Assembly: GCA_023128035.1 (NCBI GenBank)
Contig: JAGMES010000019.1
Coordinates: 1-48,666, forward strand
DNA from: Halanaerobiales bacterium
GTDB taxonomy: Bacteria > Bacillota_F > Halanaerobiia > DY22613
DNA: 48,666 nucleotides
Direction of reading: 5' to 3'
Each line of letters starts with the position of its first letter. Positions within the stretch are counted from its first letter, which is position 1. The position numbers and the translations under genes are program-made. Positions 8,683-16,391 of the stretch are shown here, piece by piece. The notes below the pieces were generated by a model. The model was not told the DNA's origin and ran no database searches. It worked only from the letters and a program-made list of their open reading frames with translations.

Positions 8683-8684
8683 AT

Positions 8685-9437
8685 ATGGATATGCTATTAC
8701 AAGCAAAGGAAAATTTCAAAAAAATAATTGCTCAAAATAATTTAATAGGCAATAATGTAACCATTTCAGCAAGAGGTCTAACTACAGAAGAAGCTATAGG
8801 AAATCCTGGTCGAAATGATTTTCCTTTAATGACAGGAAAAGAAGTTATGATTGAAGCAGAGTTTATGGGAAGCAAAGGACAAAGTTTTACTGATCATCCA
8901 GGAAATTTTCAAGGAAAGTTAAAAGATATTCTCGAACTTCCACTTGATAATAATTATCATAGAGCCTTATTCGTTGCTGCCTTAAATGCAGTTTTGAGAA
9001 GTTTAAATTTAGCTGAAAAAACTGTTCATTGTAAAAATGAAGAGCCTGAAATGTGCTCAAAAGAGATTCTAAAGTGGATAGAAGAAAATTATAAGAATGT
9101 TAAAAATATAGGGATTATTGGTTTCCAACCTGCAATGATAGAAAAACTAAGTGAAGGTTTTGGCCCTGATCATGTTATAATTTCAGATTTAAATGAAGAA
9201 AAAATTGGAACAATTAAGTTTGGAATAAAAATTTGGGATGGTAAAAAAAATAATGAAAAACTTATTAAAAAAGCAGATTTTATCTTGATAACAGGTTCTT
9301 CAATTATAAATAATACTTTTAATGAATTAGTAACTTATTTAAATAAATATAAAAAAGAATACAGACTTTTCGGAAATACTATTTCAGGAGTAGCAACACT
9401 CATTAATCTTCCACATATTTGTTTTTATGGACATTAA
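8685..9437 (+). CDS. DUF364/DUF4213 protein (putative metal-chelation Rossmann-like domain)
   Basis: 250 residues. The N-terminal part (1-110) includes NPGRNDFPLMTGKEVMIEAEF and FVAALNAVLRSL, typical of DUF4213; the C-terminal part (115-250) is a Rossmann-like DUF364 domain with KNIGIIGFQPAMIEKL and ADFILITGSSIINNTF. Related proteins often sit near metal or oxyanion transporters, and the family is annotated as possible heavy-metal chelation; activity is unproven. It begins 3 bases after the permease stop, with GGAGGAG before ATG 8685. No catalytic Cys/His cluster is obvious except HCKNEEPEMC near residue 115. Confidence 0.75.
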   Translation: MDMLLQAKENFKKIIAQNNLIGNNVTISARGLTTEEAIGNPGRNDFPLMTGKEVMIEAEFMGSKGQSFTDHPGNFQGKLKDILELPLDNNYHRALFVAALNAVLRSLNLAEKTVHCKNEEPEMCSKEILKWIEENYKNVKNIGIIGFQPAMIEKLSEGFGPDHVIISDLNEEKIGTIKFGIKIWDGKKNNEKLIKKADFILITGSSIINNTFNELVTYLNKYKKEYRLFGNTISGVATLINLPHICFYGH

Positions 9438-9455
9438 ATAATCTGCTACACAAAC

Positions 9456-9488
9456 AAAAACCTATCTGATTTAATTAGATAGGTTTTT
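9456..9488. terminator. Bidirectional rho-independent terminator
   Basis: AAAAACCTATCT pairs with AGATAGGTTTTT around a 9-base loop. It gives a T-run on both strands and serves the DUF364 operon (plus) and the facing EEP gene (minus). Confidence 0.85.
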
Positions 9489-9493
9489 AATCA

Positions 9494-10555
9494 TTATTTT
9501 AATAAAAATTCCATTTTAACAGGATTATGATCTGTATATTCAAACTCTAAAGAATAGCCCTTTACACTTTTTACTTCAATATTATCTGAAACCAAGAATC
9601 CATCTATGATTGATAAAAAATTCTTGCCTTTTTCATAAGGCCTTTCAACTGATCTATCAGTAGGAGTTAATCTATCTGCTACCCAATTGAAACCCTCTGG
9701 TTTAAAATCTTCTGGAATTTTTTGAAGCCATTCAGGCCATCCACGCTCGGATTGAAAAACGCTTAGATCAGTACCTGGAATTTGATGATTCCAATCTCCT
9801 GCCACAATAACATAGTTGCCTTTTTCATACTCTGTGATTATGTACTCTTTCAAAAAACCTAACTGCTGTACTCTTATAAATCCACCCTTATCATAAGCGG
9901 ATAAATGCGAATTTAGTATCACCAATTCCTTATTCTCATCTATCTTAATTCTACTTTCAATAAAACATCTATCTAGCATCGCAAGTTGTCTTAGCCACTT
10001 CTCGTCTCCAGGATACTGATAACGATTTGTTTCATTTATATTATACTTTGAAAAGGTTACAAGACCACTATTTACCGTTCCATGTGGTTTAGTTATAGGT
10101 ACAGGTACCCAAGGTACTTTATAATTATATGCAAAGGTTGAACTATAGTCTTTTAGATTTTCCTGTAAATATGCATATTCATTAACATGAAAACTTCTCG
10201 TTGAATTTATATCAACTTCTTGTAAGAGAATAAATGAAGTCTCTTCACCTTTTATAAACTCAGTAGCAGCATATAAATTCTCTAGAGTTTTTTCTTTGCT
10301 TTCAGAACGTGATTCTGTACCTCCATCCATGAAGAAATCCCGCCCTTTGTCTAAACCACAATATCCAATATTAAAGATCATCATTGAATAAGTAATATCA
10401 CTTTCTACTATACTCTGTTGATTATTCTCTACTTCTAATGGTATAACAACATCAGGTTTATAATCAGTTATAGTCATAAATGCCAGATATCCAGTAAAAA
10501 AAATAGTCAAAGTTAAAATAATCCATGTAATTACCTTCAAAATTTTTAGAATCAT
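9494..10555 (-). CDS. Membrane-anchored endonuclease/exonuclease/phosphatase (EEP) family protein
   Basis: 353 residues. One N-terminal membrane segment (about 7-28: VITWIILTLTIFFTGYLAFM) probably anchors the domain outside the membrane. EEP signatures are FILLQEVDINSTRSF (metal-binding Glu), LNSHLSAYDKGG, VIVAGDWNHQIPG (catalytic Asp-Asn pair) and YTDHNPVKMEF (catalytic His). The family hydrolyses phosphodiesters in nucleic acids, phospholipids or inositol phosphates; the substrate here is unknown. It is a single gene between two hairpin terminators. Confidence 0.8.
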   Translation of the reverse strand: MILKILKVITWIILTLTIFFTGYLAFMTITDYKPDVVIPLEVENNQQSIVESDITYSMMIFNIGYCGLDKGRDFFMDGGTESRSESKEKTLENLYAATEFIKGEETSFILLQEVDINSTRSFHVNEYAYLQENLKDYSSTFAYNYKVPWVPVPITKPHGTVNSGLVTFSKYNINETNRYQYPGDEKWLRQLAMLDRCFIESRIKIDENKELVILNSHLSAYDKGGFIRVQQLGFLKEYIITEYEKGNYVIVAGDWNHQIPGTDLSVFQSERGWPEWLQKIPEDFKPEGFNWVADRLTPTDRSVERPYEKGKNFLSIIDGFLVSDNIEVKSVKGYSLEFEYTDHNPVKMEFLLK

Positions 10556-10634
10556 GTTTTTCCCCCTCTTCGAAAATATAATTTTACAATTACATTAATC
10601 TTCTATCTAATTCATAAATATCCTGCAACAATAA

Positions 10635-10681
10635 AAAAATAACCAGAATGATCATGGTAAATAATCATTCTGGTTATTTTT
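10635..10681. terminator. Strong terminator closing the 17.5-kb catabolic cluster
   Basis: An 18-bp perfect stem (10635-10652 with 10664-10681), core ACCAGAATGAT/ATCATTCTGGT, with A- and T-runs at its ends. Functional on the minus strand after the last Gfo/Idh gene and possibly also on the plus strand. Confidence 0.85.
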
Positions 10682-10693
10682 AAATTAGAAAAA

Positions 10694-11932
10694 TTATATC
10701 CTCCAATTATCAAGATTTATTACTGTACCCTTATGCCGGGATTCCTCTGCTGAAAAAGCCATAATATGGCTTTCCAGATGAGAGTCAATAGAAGTCATTT
10801 CATCAGACTCAACTTCTCCCTTTAATAACCTAGCAAATTGATTCATTAAACCAGTATCACCACCACCATGACCACCATTCTCCCTCTGAACTTTAATTCT
10901 ATAATGAGATTTATTGAATGAATAGATATCAATTATACCCTGATCAAAATCCGCTCTAATCTCACCTTTGGTTCCGAATATCTTTATTGTCCTTGTTTTA
11001 TCATTAGAAAAGGCAGTTAAAGCAAAATTTACTTCAATATTATCCTCACACGTCATTCTTATCGTCTGAACCTCAGGCACATTATTATCACAGCTAAATA
11101 CACATCTACCGTAAGGTCCTTCTTTTAAAGCCTTATATATACCCTTATATGTAAGGTCAGTGGTAATAACCGATGTAGGCCATCCTGTATCCCGATATAT
11201 CTTCCGGGCAGAGTAAGGACAATCATTCTCTACCATACAACTTAAGCAACGGTCACTTGCTCCCTCAGGCTTATTTTCAGCAGTAAAAAACTCTAAAGAA
11301 GCATGAGAAGAAAGCTCAAGACATTTTTTTCCCAGTAACCAGTAAATTAAATCCATATCATGACAGCATTTAGCCAGGATAATTGGAGCCGTGAAATTTG
11401 AGTTATTCCAATTACCCCTGACATAACTATGGGCAAAATGGAAAAAACCAATATTCTCAATATAATCAACAAACCTTATTTTTCCTATAACTTTTTTAGC
11501 CAATAATTCTTTTATTTTTCTAAAAAAATTGGTATGCCTAAGAACATGGGCAACTAATATCTTACTATCTGTTTCTCTTGCTTTATCAGCAATCTTTGAG
11601 ACTCCATGCCAGTCTATAGCAATGGGCTTCTCCAACAAGATCTTATAACCCTTCTCCATTGCCTTTAATGCAGGTTCAACATGCATATCATCCATTGTAG
11701 CAATAATTATACCATCAGCCAATCTTGGCTGGTTCAATATTTCTTCCCAGGAAACAAATTGCTTATCCTCAAGAATATTATGTTCCTTAGCAAAGAGATT
11801 TCTTTTATCTTTATCAGGTTCAGCAACCGCCACAGCTTTTATTTCACCCGGATGTTCCAGGATATAACTTCCGTAAGCTTCCCTTCCCCTGTTACCTACG
11901 CCAACTACAACTACAGTAGCAGGACTTCCCAT
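10694..11932 (-). CDS. Gfo/Idh/MocA-family oxidoreductase with a Cys-rich insert
   Basis: 412 residues. The NAD(P)-binding Rossmann domain opens VVVVGVGNRGREAYG; the catalytic-region motif is ILLEKPIAIDWHG, with KCCHDMDLIYW further on. Family members oxidise sugars or inositols. Unlike its two neighbours it carries a cysteine cluster (CLSCMVENDCPYSARKIY, about 228-245), resembling a metal site found in one subgroup. ATG 11932 has GGGAGG upstream, partly inside the ROK gene's end. It is the last gene of the cluster. Confidence 0.85.
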   Translation of the reverse strand: MGSPATVVVVGVGNRGREAYGSYILEHPGEIKAVAVAEPDKDKRNLFAKEHNILEDKQFVSWEEILNQPRLADGIIIATMDDMHVEPALKAMEKGYKILLEKPIAIDWHGVSKIADKARETDSKILVAHVLRHTNFFRKIKELLAKKVIGKIRFVDYIENIGFFHFAHSYVRGNWNNSNFTAPIILAKCCHDMDLIYWLLGKKCLELSSHASLEFFTAENKPEGASDRCLSCMVENDCPYSARKIYRDTGWPTSVITTDLTYKGIYKALKEGPYGRCVFSCDNNVPEVQTIRMTCEDNIEVNFALTAFSNDKTRTIKIFGTKGEIRADFDQGIIDIYSFNKSHYRIKVQRENGGHGGGDTGLMNQFARLLKGEVESDEMTSIDSHLESHIMAFSAEESRHKGTVINLDNWRI

Positions 11933-11937
11933 TTATT

Positions 11938-13140
11938 CTACCTCCCATACAAATTATAACCAAATAATATATCCAGTTTATTACCTAACTCTTTCTCCTT
12001 ACTTAATACAAGTAATCCTAAAAGTTCTGCCTCGTCTTTTAATTTACTGGTAAATATGTCTAATTTTCTCTGATTCTTAAACATTATTTGAGAATAAATA
12101 TATTCCTTAATTTGTTCTACTAAAAAAGGCGCTTTATTAAAGATATCTCCATTTAAAATAAGGAGATCAGGGTCAAAAAGCTCAATATAATTAACTAAGG
12201 CCAAACCAAGGCTCTGCTCTATTTTCTCCAGAACAACATTACTTAAACTATCTCCCTGATGTGCTTCTCTTAAAATATCTATTAATTCTATCTTTTTATA
12301 TTTATGCAAACTTGATTTGACATTCGAGTCCAGCCCTACCTTTACTTGATTGATAAGAGATTTCTGAGATAATACAGTTTCTAAACAACCACGTTTACCA
12401 CAAAAACATAATTCACCTCTAGGTTCAACTACCACATGACCTATCTGTCCTGCAAATTCACTTTTAACAGAATTATCTCCGAACATCATGGCACTTCCTA
12501 TACCTGTTCCCCAGAAAAAATAGATTAGTCCTTTTTTAAAATTAATATCTCCAAAATAATTCTCACCCATGGCCATAAGATTAACATCATTCTCAATCCA
12601 TACTGGAATCTTTGACTTCTCTTCTAAAAATGATTTCAGATTGCTATTTTTAACCTTAATAATCGTAGAATAAAAGCATTTTGATTGGTAATTATCCACA
12701 GGGCCAGGAAATGATATACTAATCCCTAGTACCTTTTTATCTAAATAATCAAACCGTGCTATAAAATTTTTAATTATCCCAGCTAATCTACCCTCCACGT
12801 CAACGCTATAGTCAATATCATAATCTTGTTCCTCCATGATCTTACCAGCAAGAGAGATTAATGACATCTTTACCTGATCTAACTTCAGTCTCACACCAAT
12901 AACAAAAAACCTTTGATAATTAATCTTATACTTTTCTGGCCTTCTTCCCCTTGTAGACTTGCTCATTCCTTCAAGAACGATTAACTCTTCATGCAATAAC
13001 ATTTCAATCATTTTTCCTACAGTAGGGTAGGTTAAGTTTGTAATACTCACTATATCTCGACGTGTTAGGAATTCATTTTCAAGGAATAAATAAAATACTT
13101 TTTTTAAGTTTTTACTTTCTAGTTTTTGCTGATGAATCAT
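11938..13140 (-). CDS. ROK-family transcriptional regulator
   Basis: 400 residues, the normal length for HTH-bearing ROK repressors. N-terminal winged HTH (about 12-70: FLTRRDIVSITNLTYPTVGKM), then the ROK sugar-binding domain with LGISISFPGPVDN, WIENDVNLMAMGE, GTGIGSAMM and the zinc signature GHVVVEPRGELCFCGKRG (Cys-x-Cys, then Cys-Leu-Glu). ROK repressors respond to sugars or phosphosugars. Position inside the cluster suggests it controls it; a likely operator is the palindrome at 28209-28229. The ribosome site is weak and the gene follows Gfo/Idh after 16 bases. Confidence 0.9.
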   Translation of the reverse strand: MIHQQKLESKNLKKVFYLFLENEFLTRRDIVSITNLTYPTVGKMIEMLLHEELIVLEGMSKSTRGRRPEKYKINYQRFFVIGVRLKLDQVKMSLISLAGKIMEEQDYDIDYSVDVEGRLAGIIKNFIARFDYLDKKVLGISISFPGPVDNYQSKCFYSTIIKVKNSNLKSFLEEKSKIPVWIENDVNLMAMGENYFGDINFKKGLIYFFWGTGIGSAMMFGDNSVKSEFAGQIGHVVVEPRGELCFCGKRGCLETVLSQKSLINQVKVGLDSNVKSSLHKYKKIELIDILREAHQGDSLSNVVLEKIEQSLGLALVNYIELFDPDLLILNGDIFNKAPFLVEQIKEYIYSQIMFKNQRKLDIFTSKLKDEAELLGLLVLSKEKELGNKLDILFGYNLYGR

Positions 13141-13156
13141 TTATATCTCTCCTAGA

Positions 13157-14122
13157 CTACACTTTTAAAAAATCATAGGCCATTTCAACAACCTGTAAGC
13201 TAACAAGCCCGTCCTCTGCAGGAATAGCAAATGGCTGTCCTTTATCAATTGAATCTATAAAGTCATCAATTAAACCCTTATCCATATTGTCTCCCCAGTA
13301 ATCCCAGAGGGCTTTATCCTTATTATCTGAGAAAATTTCAATAACCTGATTCATTGAATCTACCTCTATATGACCCTTACTACCATATATTTTAAATTTA
13401 ACATCTCCCCAGGTAGGGAAGTGACTATTCCTGGACCAGCTGCTATCTAAGGTCATATCAAAACCCTTATCCCATTCTACATTTAATATGCCCAGATCCT
13501 CTACCTTTAAACCTTCCCTCATCGTATTTGCCATGGCGACTACTTTTGTAGGTCTGGCCCCGGTCATCCAGTACACAATATCAGAGACATGGACGGTATG
13601 ATCCATAATTGCCCCTCCGCCTGAAAGTTCTGGTTCTGAAAACCAGCGTCCCGGATAAGAACCATGATTTGAGGCAGTAATATGCTGTATCTCTCCAATT
13701 ACCCCTTTTTCAATCTTGTTTTTCATCTCTCTGATACTAGATAGATAACGTACCGGATAACATACACCTAAATCACTACCATATTCCTTACATACCCTAA
13801 CCATTTCCTTGCCATCTTCTACATTTGTGGCTAGGGGTTTCTCACATATAATTGACACCTTATATGGAGCTATCTGACAGACATGCTCTTTATGTTTGGC
13901 ATTTTCTGAAGCAATAATTACTCCATCTACTCCCTGTTCCATTAACTCATCTATAGAAGAAAATCTATCTATATTGTAATCTTCTGCAGTTTTCTTTGCC
14001 CTATCTTCATTATCATCATAAAAACCTACCCACTTCACTTTAGGATTTTTTAAAAGTTTATCCAGATAACTAAAGGCATGTGAATGAGCAAAGCTAACAA
14101 TTCCGATTCTCACCTTATTCAC
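13157..14122 (-). CDS. Gfo/Idh/MocA-family oxidoreductase
   Basis: 321 residues. The N-terminal nucleotide-binding domain (VRIGIVSFAHSHAFSYLDKL) lacks the usual GxGxxG glycines and has SFAHSHA, as in one subgroup of the family; SIICEKPLATN follows at about residue 95. The substrate-domain motif is GGGAIMDHTVHVSDIVYWM. Its start overlaps the previous gene's end by 8 bases, so the two dehydrogenases are translationally coupled and may act in sequence on one substrate. Confidence 0.87.
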   Translation of the reverse strand: MNKVRIGIVSFAHSHAFSYLDKLLKNPKVKWVGFYDDNEDRAKKTAEDYNIDRFSSIDELMEQGVDGVIIASENAKHKEHVCQIAPYKVSIICEKPLATNVEDGKEMVRVCKEYGSDLGVCYPVRYLSSIREMKNKIEKGVIGEIQHITASNHGSYPGRWFSEPELSGGGAIMDHTVHVSDIVYWMTGARPTKVVAMANTMREGLKVEDLGILNVEWDKGFDMTLDSSWSRNSHFPTWGDVKFKIYGSKGHIEVDSMNQVIEIFSDNKDKALWDYWGDNMDKGLIDDFIDSIDKGQPFAIPAEDGLVSLQVVEMAYDFLKV

Positions 14123-15116
14123 CCTCCTTTACCAAAAGAACTCTTCCCTCACGGGCAGATTGATACATCTTTAAAGTTACCTTCAAGGCCTTAATAGCGT
14201 CCTCAACGCTTACCGCTGGATTCCGGTCTTCTTTAACAGCCTCTATAAAGTCTTCCAGTTCCAGCTGATATGGTATCTTACATAATGGGCTCTCGGGTAC
14301 GGCAACATCTGCACCTTTGCTTTCAGTATCAAAAACCTTTGTTTTTATTGGAGTTGATAATTCAGGATTAATGGAGATAATACCATCAACTCCGGCTACT
14401 TCAAATTTGGTATAAAATCTCCCCTCATCATACCAGGAACCATCAAGGTTAACGATAATCCCGTTCTCTAACTGGAAGATGGTTGAGTAAATTTCATACC
14501 TTGCTTTTTTATCCTGAACAAAAGAATTTTTCCGATTAGCATAGACCTTTTCTATATCTCCGAAGACTGATTGAATAAAGTCTACATCATGGATTAACAG
14601 ATCTACAACTAGAGAACGGGAAGCATTATCATCAGAATACCAGTCATTCCAGCCAGATGGGTGTCCTCCACCCCCACGAAAGGCATTGATTACGCCTGCT
14701 TTTCCAATAATACCTTCTTCATATCTCTTTTTTAGAGCATTATATTCAGGGAAAAATCTTAATACCATTCCAATTCCCAATTTAACACCGTTTTTCTTAC
14801 ATTCATTGACCATATTTCTTGCTGATTCTTCACTAATAGCTATCGGCTTCTCACAAAAAACATGTTTTCCTGCTCTGGCTGCCTTAATTACATATTCTTC
14901 ATGTAAATAGGTAGGCAGACATACATCTATAAAATCTACATCAGAGTTTAATATCTCTTCATAATCCTTAGTCCAGTTTATATTATATAATTCAGATACT
15001 TCTTTTCCCTTTTTATCATCTATTTCACATAAGATAACCTCAATATCTTCTATCTTTTTATAACAGCCTAAATGTACAGAACCCATGGTTCCTGCCCCAA
15101 TCACAGCAACCTTCAT
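14115..15116 (-). CDS. Gfo/Idh/MocA-family oxidoreductase
   Basis: 333 residues. A canonical GAGTMGSVHLGCY dinucleotide-binding loop sits at the N-terminus, with VFCEKPIAIS at about 90-99 and a VVDLLIHDVDFIQSVFG substrate motif. Together with the other two family members this suggests stepwise oxidation and epimerisation of a sugar or cyclitol; the exact substrate is not readable. It is separated from the upstream lipoprotein gene by a hairpin (15200-15228). Confidence 0.88.
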   Translation of the reverse strand: MKVAVIGAGTMGSVHLGCYKKIEDIEVILCEIDDKKGKEVSELYNINWTKDYEEILNSDVDFIDVCLPTYLHEEYVIKAARAGKHVFCEKPIAISEESARNMVNECKKNGVKLGIGMVLRFFPEYNALKKRYEEGIIGKAGVINAFRGGGGHPSGWNDWYSDDNASRSLVVDLLIHDVDFIQSVFGDIEKVYANRKNSFVQDKKARYEIYSTIFQLENGIIVNLDGSWYDEGRFYTKFEVAGVDGIISINPELSTPIKTKVFDTESKGADVAVPESPLCKIPYQLELEDFIEAVKEDRNPAVSVEDAIKALKVTLKMYQSAREGRVLLVKEGE

Positions 15117-15199
15117 CTATACTCCTCCTTTCTATCCACATTAAATTAATTATTTATCATCTCAACTTTCGCAGTTGAATCATCATTTCTTATAATATT

Positions 15200-15228
15200 A
15201 AGGGGGGAGAGTAATTCTCCCCCCTTTT
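15200..15228 (-). terminator. GC-rich hairpin between lipoprotein and dehydrogenase genes
   Basis: GGGGGGAGA pairs with TCTCCCCCC around a 5-base loop. The minus-strand tail (TTAATATTATAA) is only moderately U-rich. It probably works as a partial terminator that lowers dehydrogenase expression relative to the surface proteins. Confidence 0.6.
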
Positions 15229-15258
15229 GAAATATCAGTAAATTTGTATTACAAATAT

Positions 15259-16335
15259 TTACTTGATAATTTCACTAATAGCAATATCTCTACCATTATC
15301 ACTAATAGTTACAAACATAGTTTCACCATTTGTCCAGAAGATTCCTTCAGTGCCGAGAGAATTAATTCCTGGAACTATTTTAAGTTCTGAATCTTCACTG
15401 TCAGCAACATAAATATCATAATTTCCATCTTTATTAGAAAGAACATAGAATTTTCCTTCATTCTCTTCATAGAAGATACCTTTTTCTGCCCCATCTGTAC
15501 TTAAACCTTCTACTTTACCATCTTTAACCCAGATATCTCCTTCTTTATGAGCCTTATAGATATCATAATTTCCACTAGCATTAGAAACATAATATGCCAG
15601 TGTTTCACTTTCATCAATCCAAAAATGCCAGTTATTACCTTCATCAGATAATCCCTCTACCACCTGTACGTCTGTCCATTTACTACCATCCCAAGTAGCC
15701 ATGTAAACATTATACTTATAGCTAGGACCTCCAAAATACAGGTGATTACCACGTTTAACAGGGCTTATACAATTCTTAAAATCATTTACTTCACCTGGTA
15801 TCAGTTCAGGAGTACTCCACTGATCTGTAGTTTCATCAAAAATCGTGTAACAAATGTCATAAGCTGAATTGACATAAAATAGTGTTTTAGTTTCTTCATC
15901 AAACCAAGGCATTCTTTCACTTTTATCAGTATTAAAAGGCAAAGAAGCTGGTGTTCTCCATCCCTCGATAACAAGATCATAAACCATTGGCATTTTATTA
16001 AAAACTAAATCATATCTTCCATCAAGAACAAGATACTTGTCTGACTCATGATGAAGGGTAATAGTTGTTGGGGTTCCTGCCCAGATATTTTCAAAACTGT
16101 AAACCCCATTTTCATCAACAGTAAATGTCTGTGGTTCTAAGAGTCTATCTTGTTCTATTGTTACTGTTGTAGTCATTGTGTCAGAATCTGCTAACAGTTC
16201 ATCTCCAAAATATACGCTACCGCTCACAGTCCCTTTAACATCTTCTTGTTTCTTAATCATAGAACATCCTGTAAATAGACTGATAATCAGCACAACTACA
16301 AAAGTTAATATTAATAACTTGTTAATATTTCTCAT
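15259..16335 (-). CDS. Lipoprotein with TolB/PD40-like beta-propeller repeats (propeller paralogue 3)
   Basis: 358 residues. Signal peptide with lipobox LFTGC (Cys at about 24). Residues 33-125 form a carboxypeptidase-regulatory-like beta-sandwich (GTVSGSVYFGDELLAD, VDENGVYSFENIWAG). Residues 130-358 are propeller blades sharing ERMPWFDEETKTLFYV, SPVKRGNHLYFGG and NYDIY motifs with the next two genes. It is likely anchored to a membrane leaflet; a role in substrate capture or as enzyme scaffold is inference. It is the third member of a tandem paralogous set. Confidence 0.8.
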   Translation of the reverse strand: MRNINKLLILTFVVVLIISLFTGCSMIKKQEDVKGTVSGSVYFGDELLADSDTMTTTVTIEQDRLLEPQTFTVDENGVYSFENIWAGTPTTITLHHESDKYLVLDGRYDLVFNKMPMVYDLVIEGWRTPASLPFNTDKSERMPWFDEETKTLFYVNSAYDICYTIFDETTDQWSTPELIPGEVNDFKNCISPVKRGNHLYFGGPSYKYNVYMATWDGSKWTDVQVVEGLSDEGNNWHFWIDESETLAYYVSNASGNYDIYKAHKEGDIWVKDGKVEGLSTDGAEKGIFYEENEGKFYVLSNKDGNYDIYVADSEDSELKIVPGINSLGTEGIFWTNGETMFVTISDNGRDIAISEIIK

Positions 16336-16391
16336 TATAATCCCCCTTTAGAAGATTTACACTGTAAAACCTTTTTTAGATAATTCCAAGC

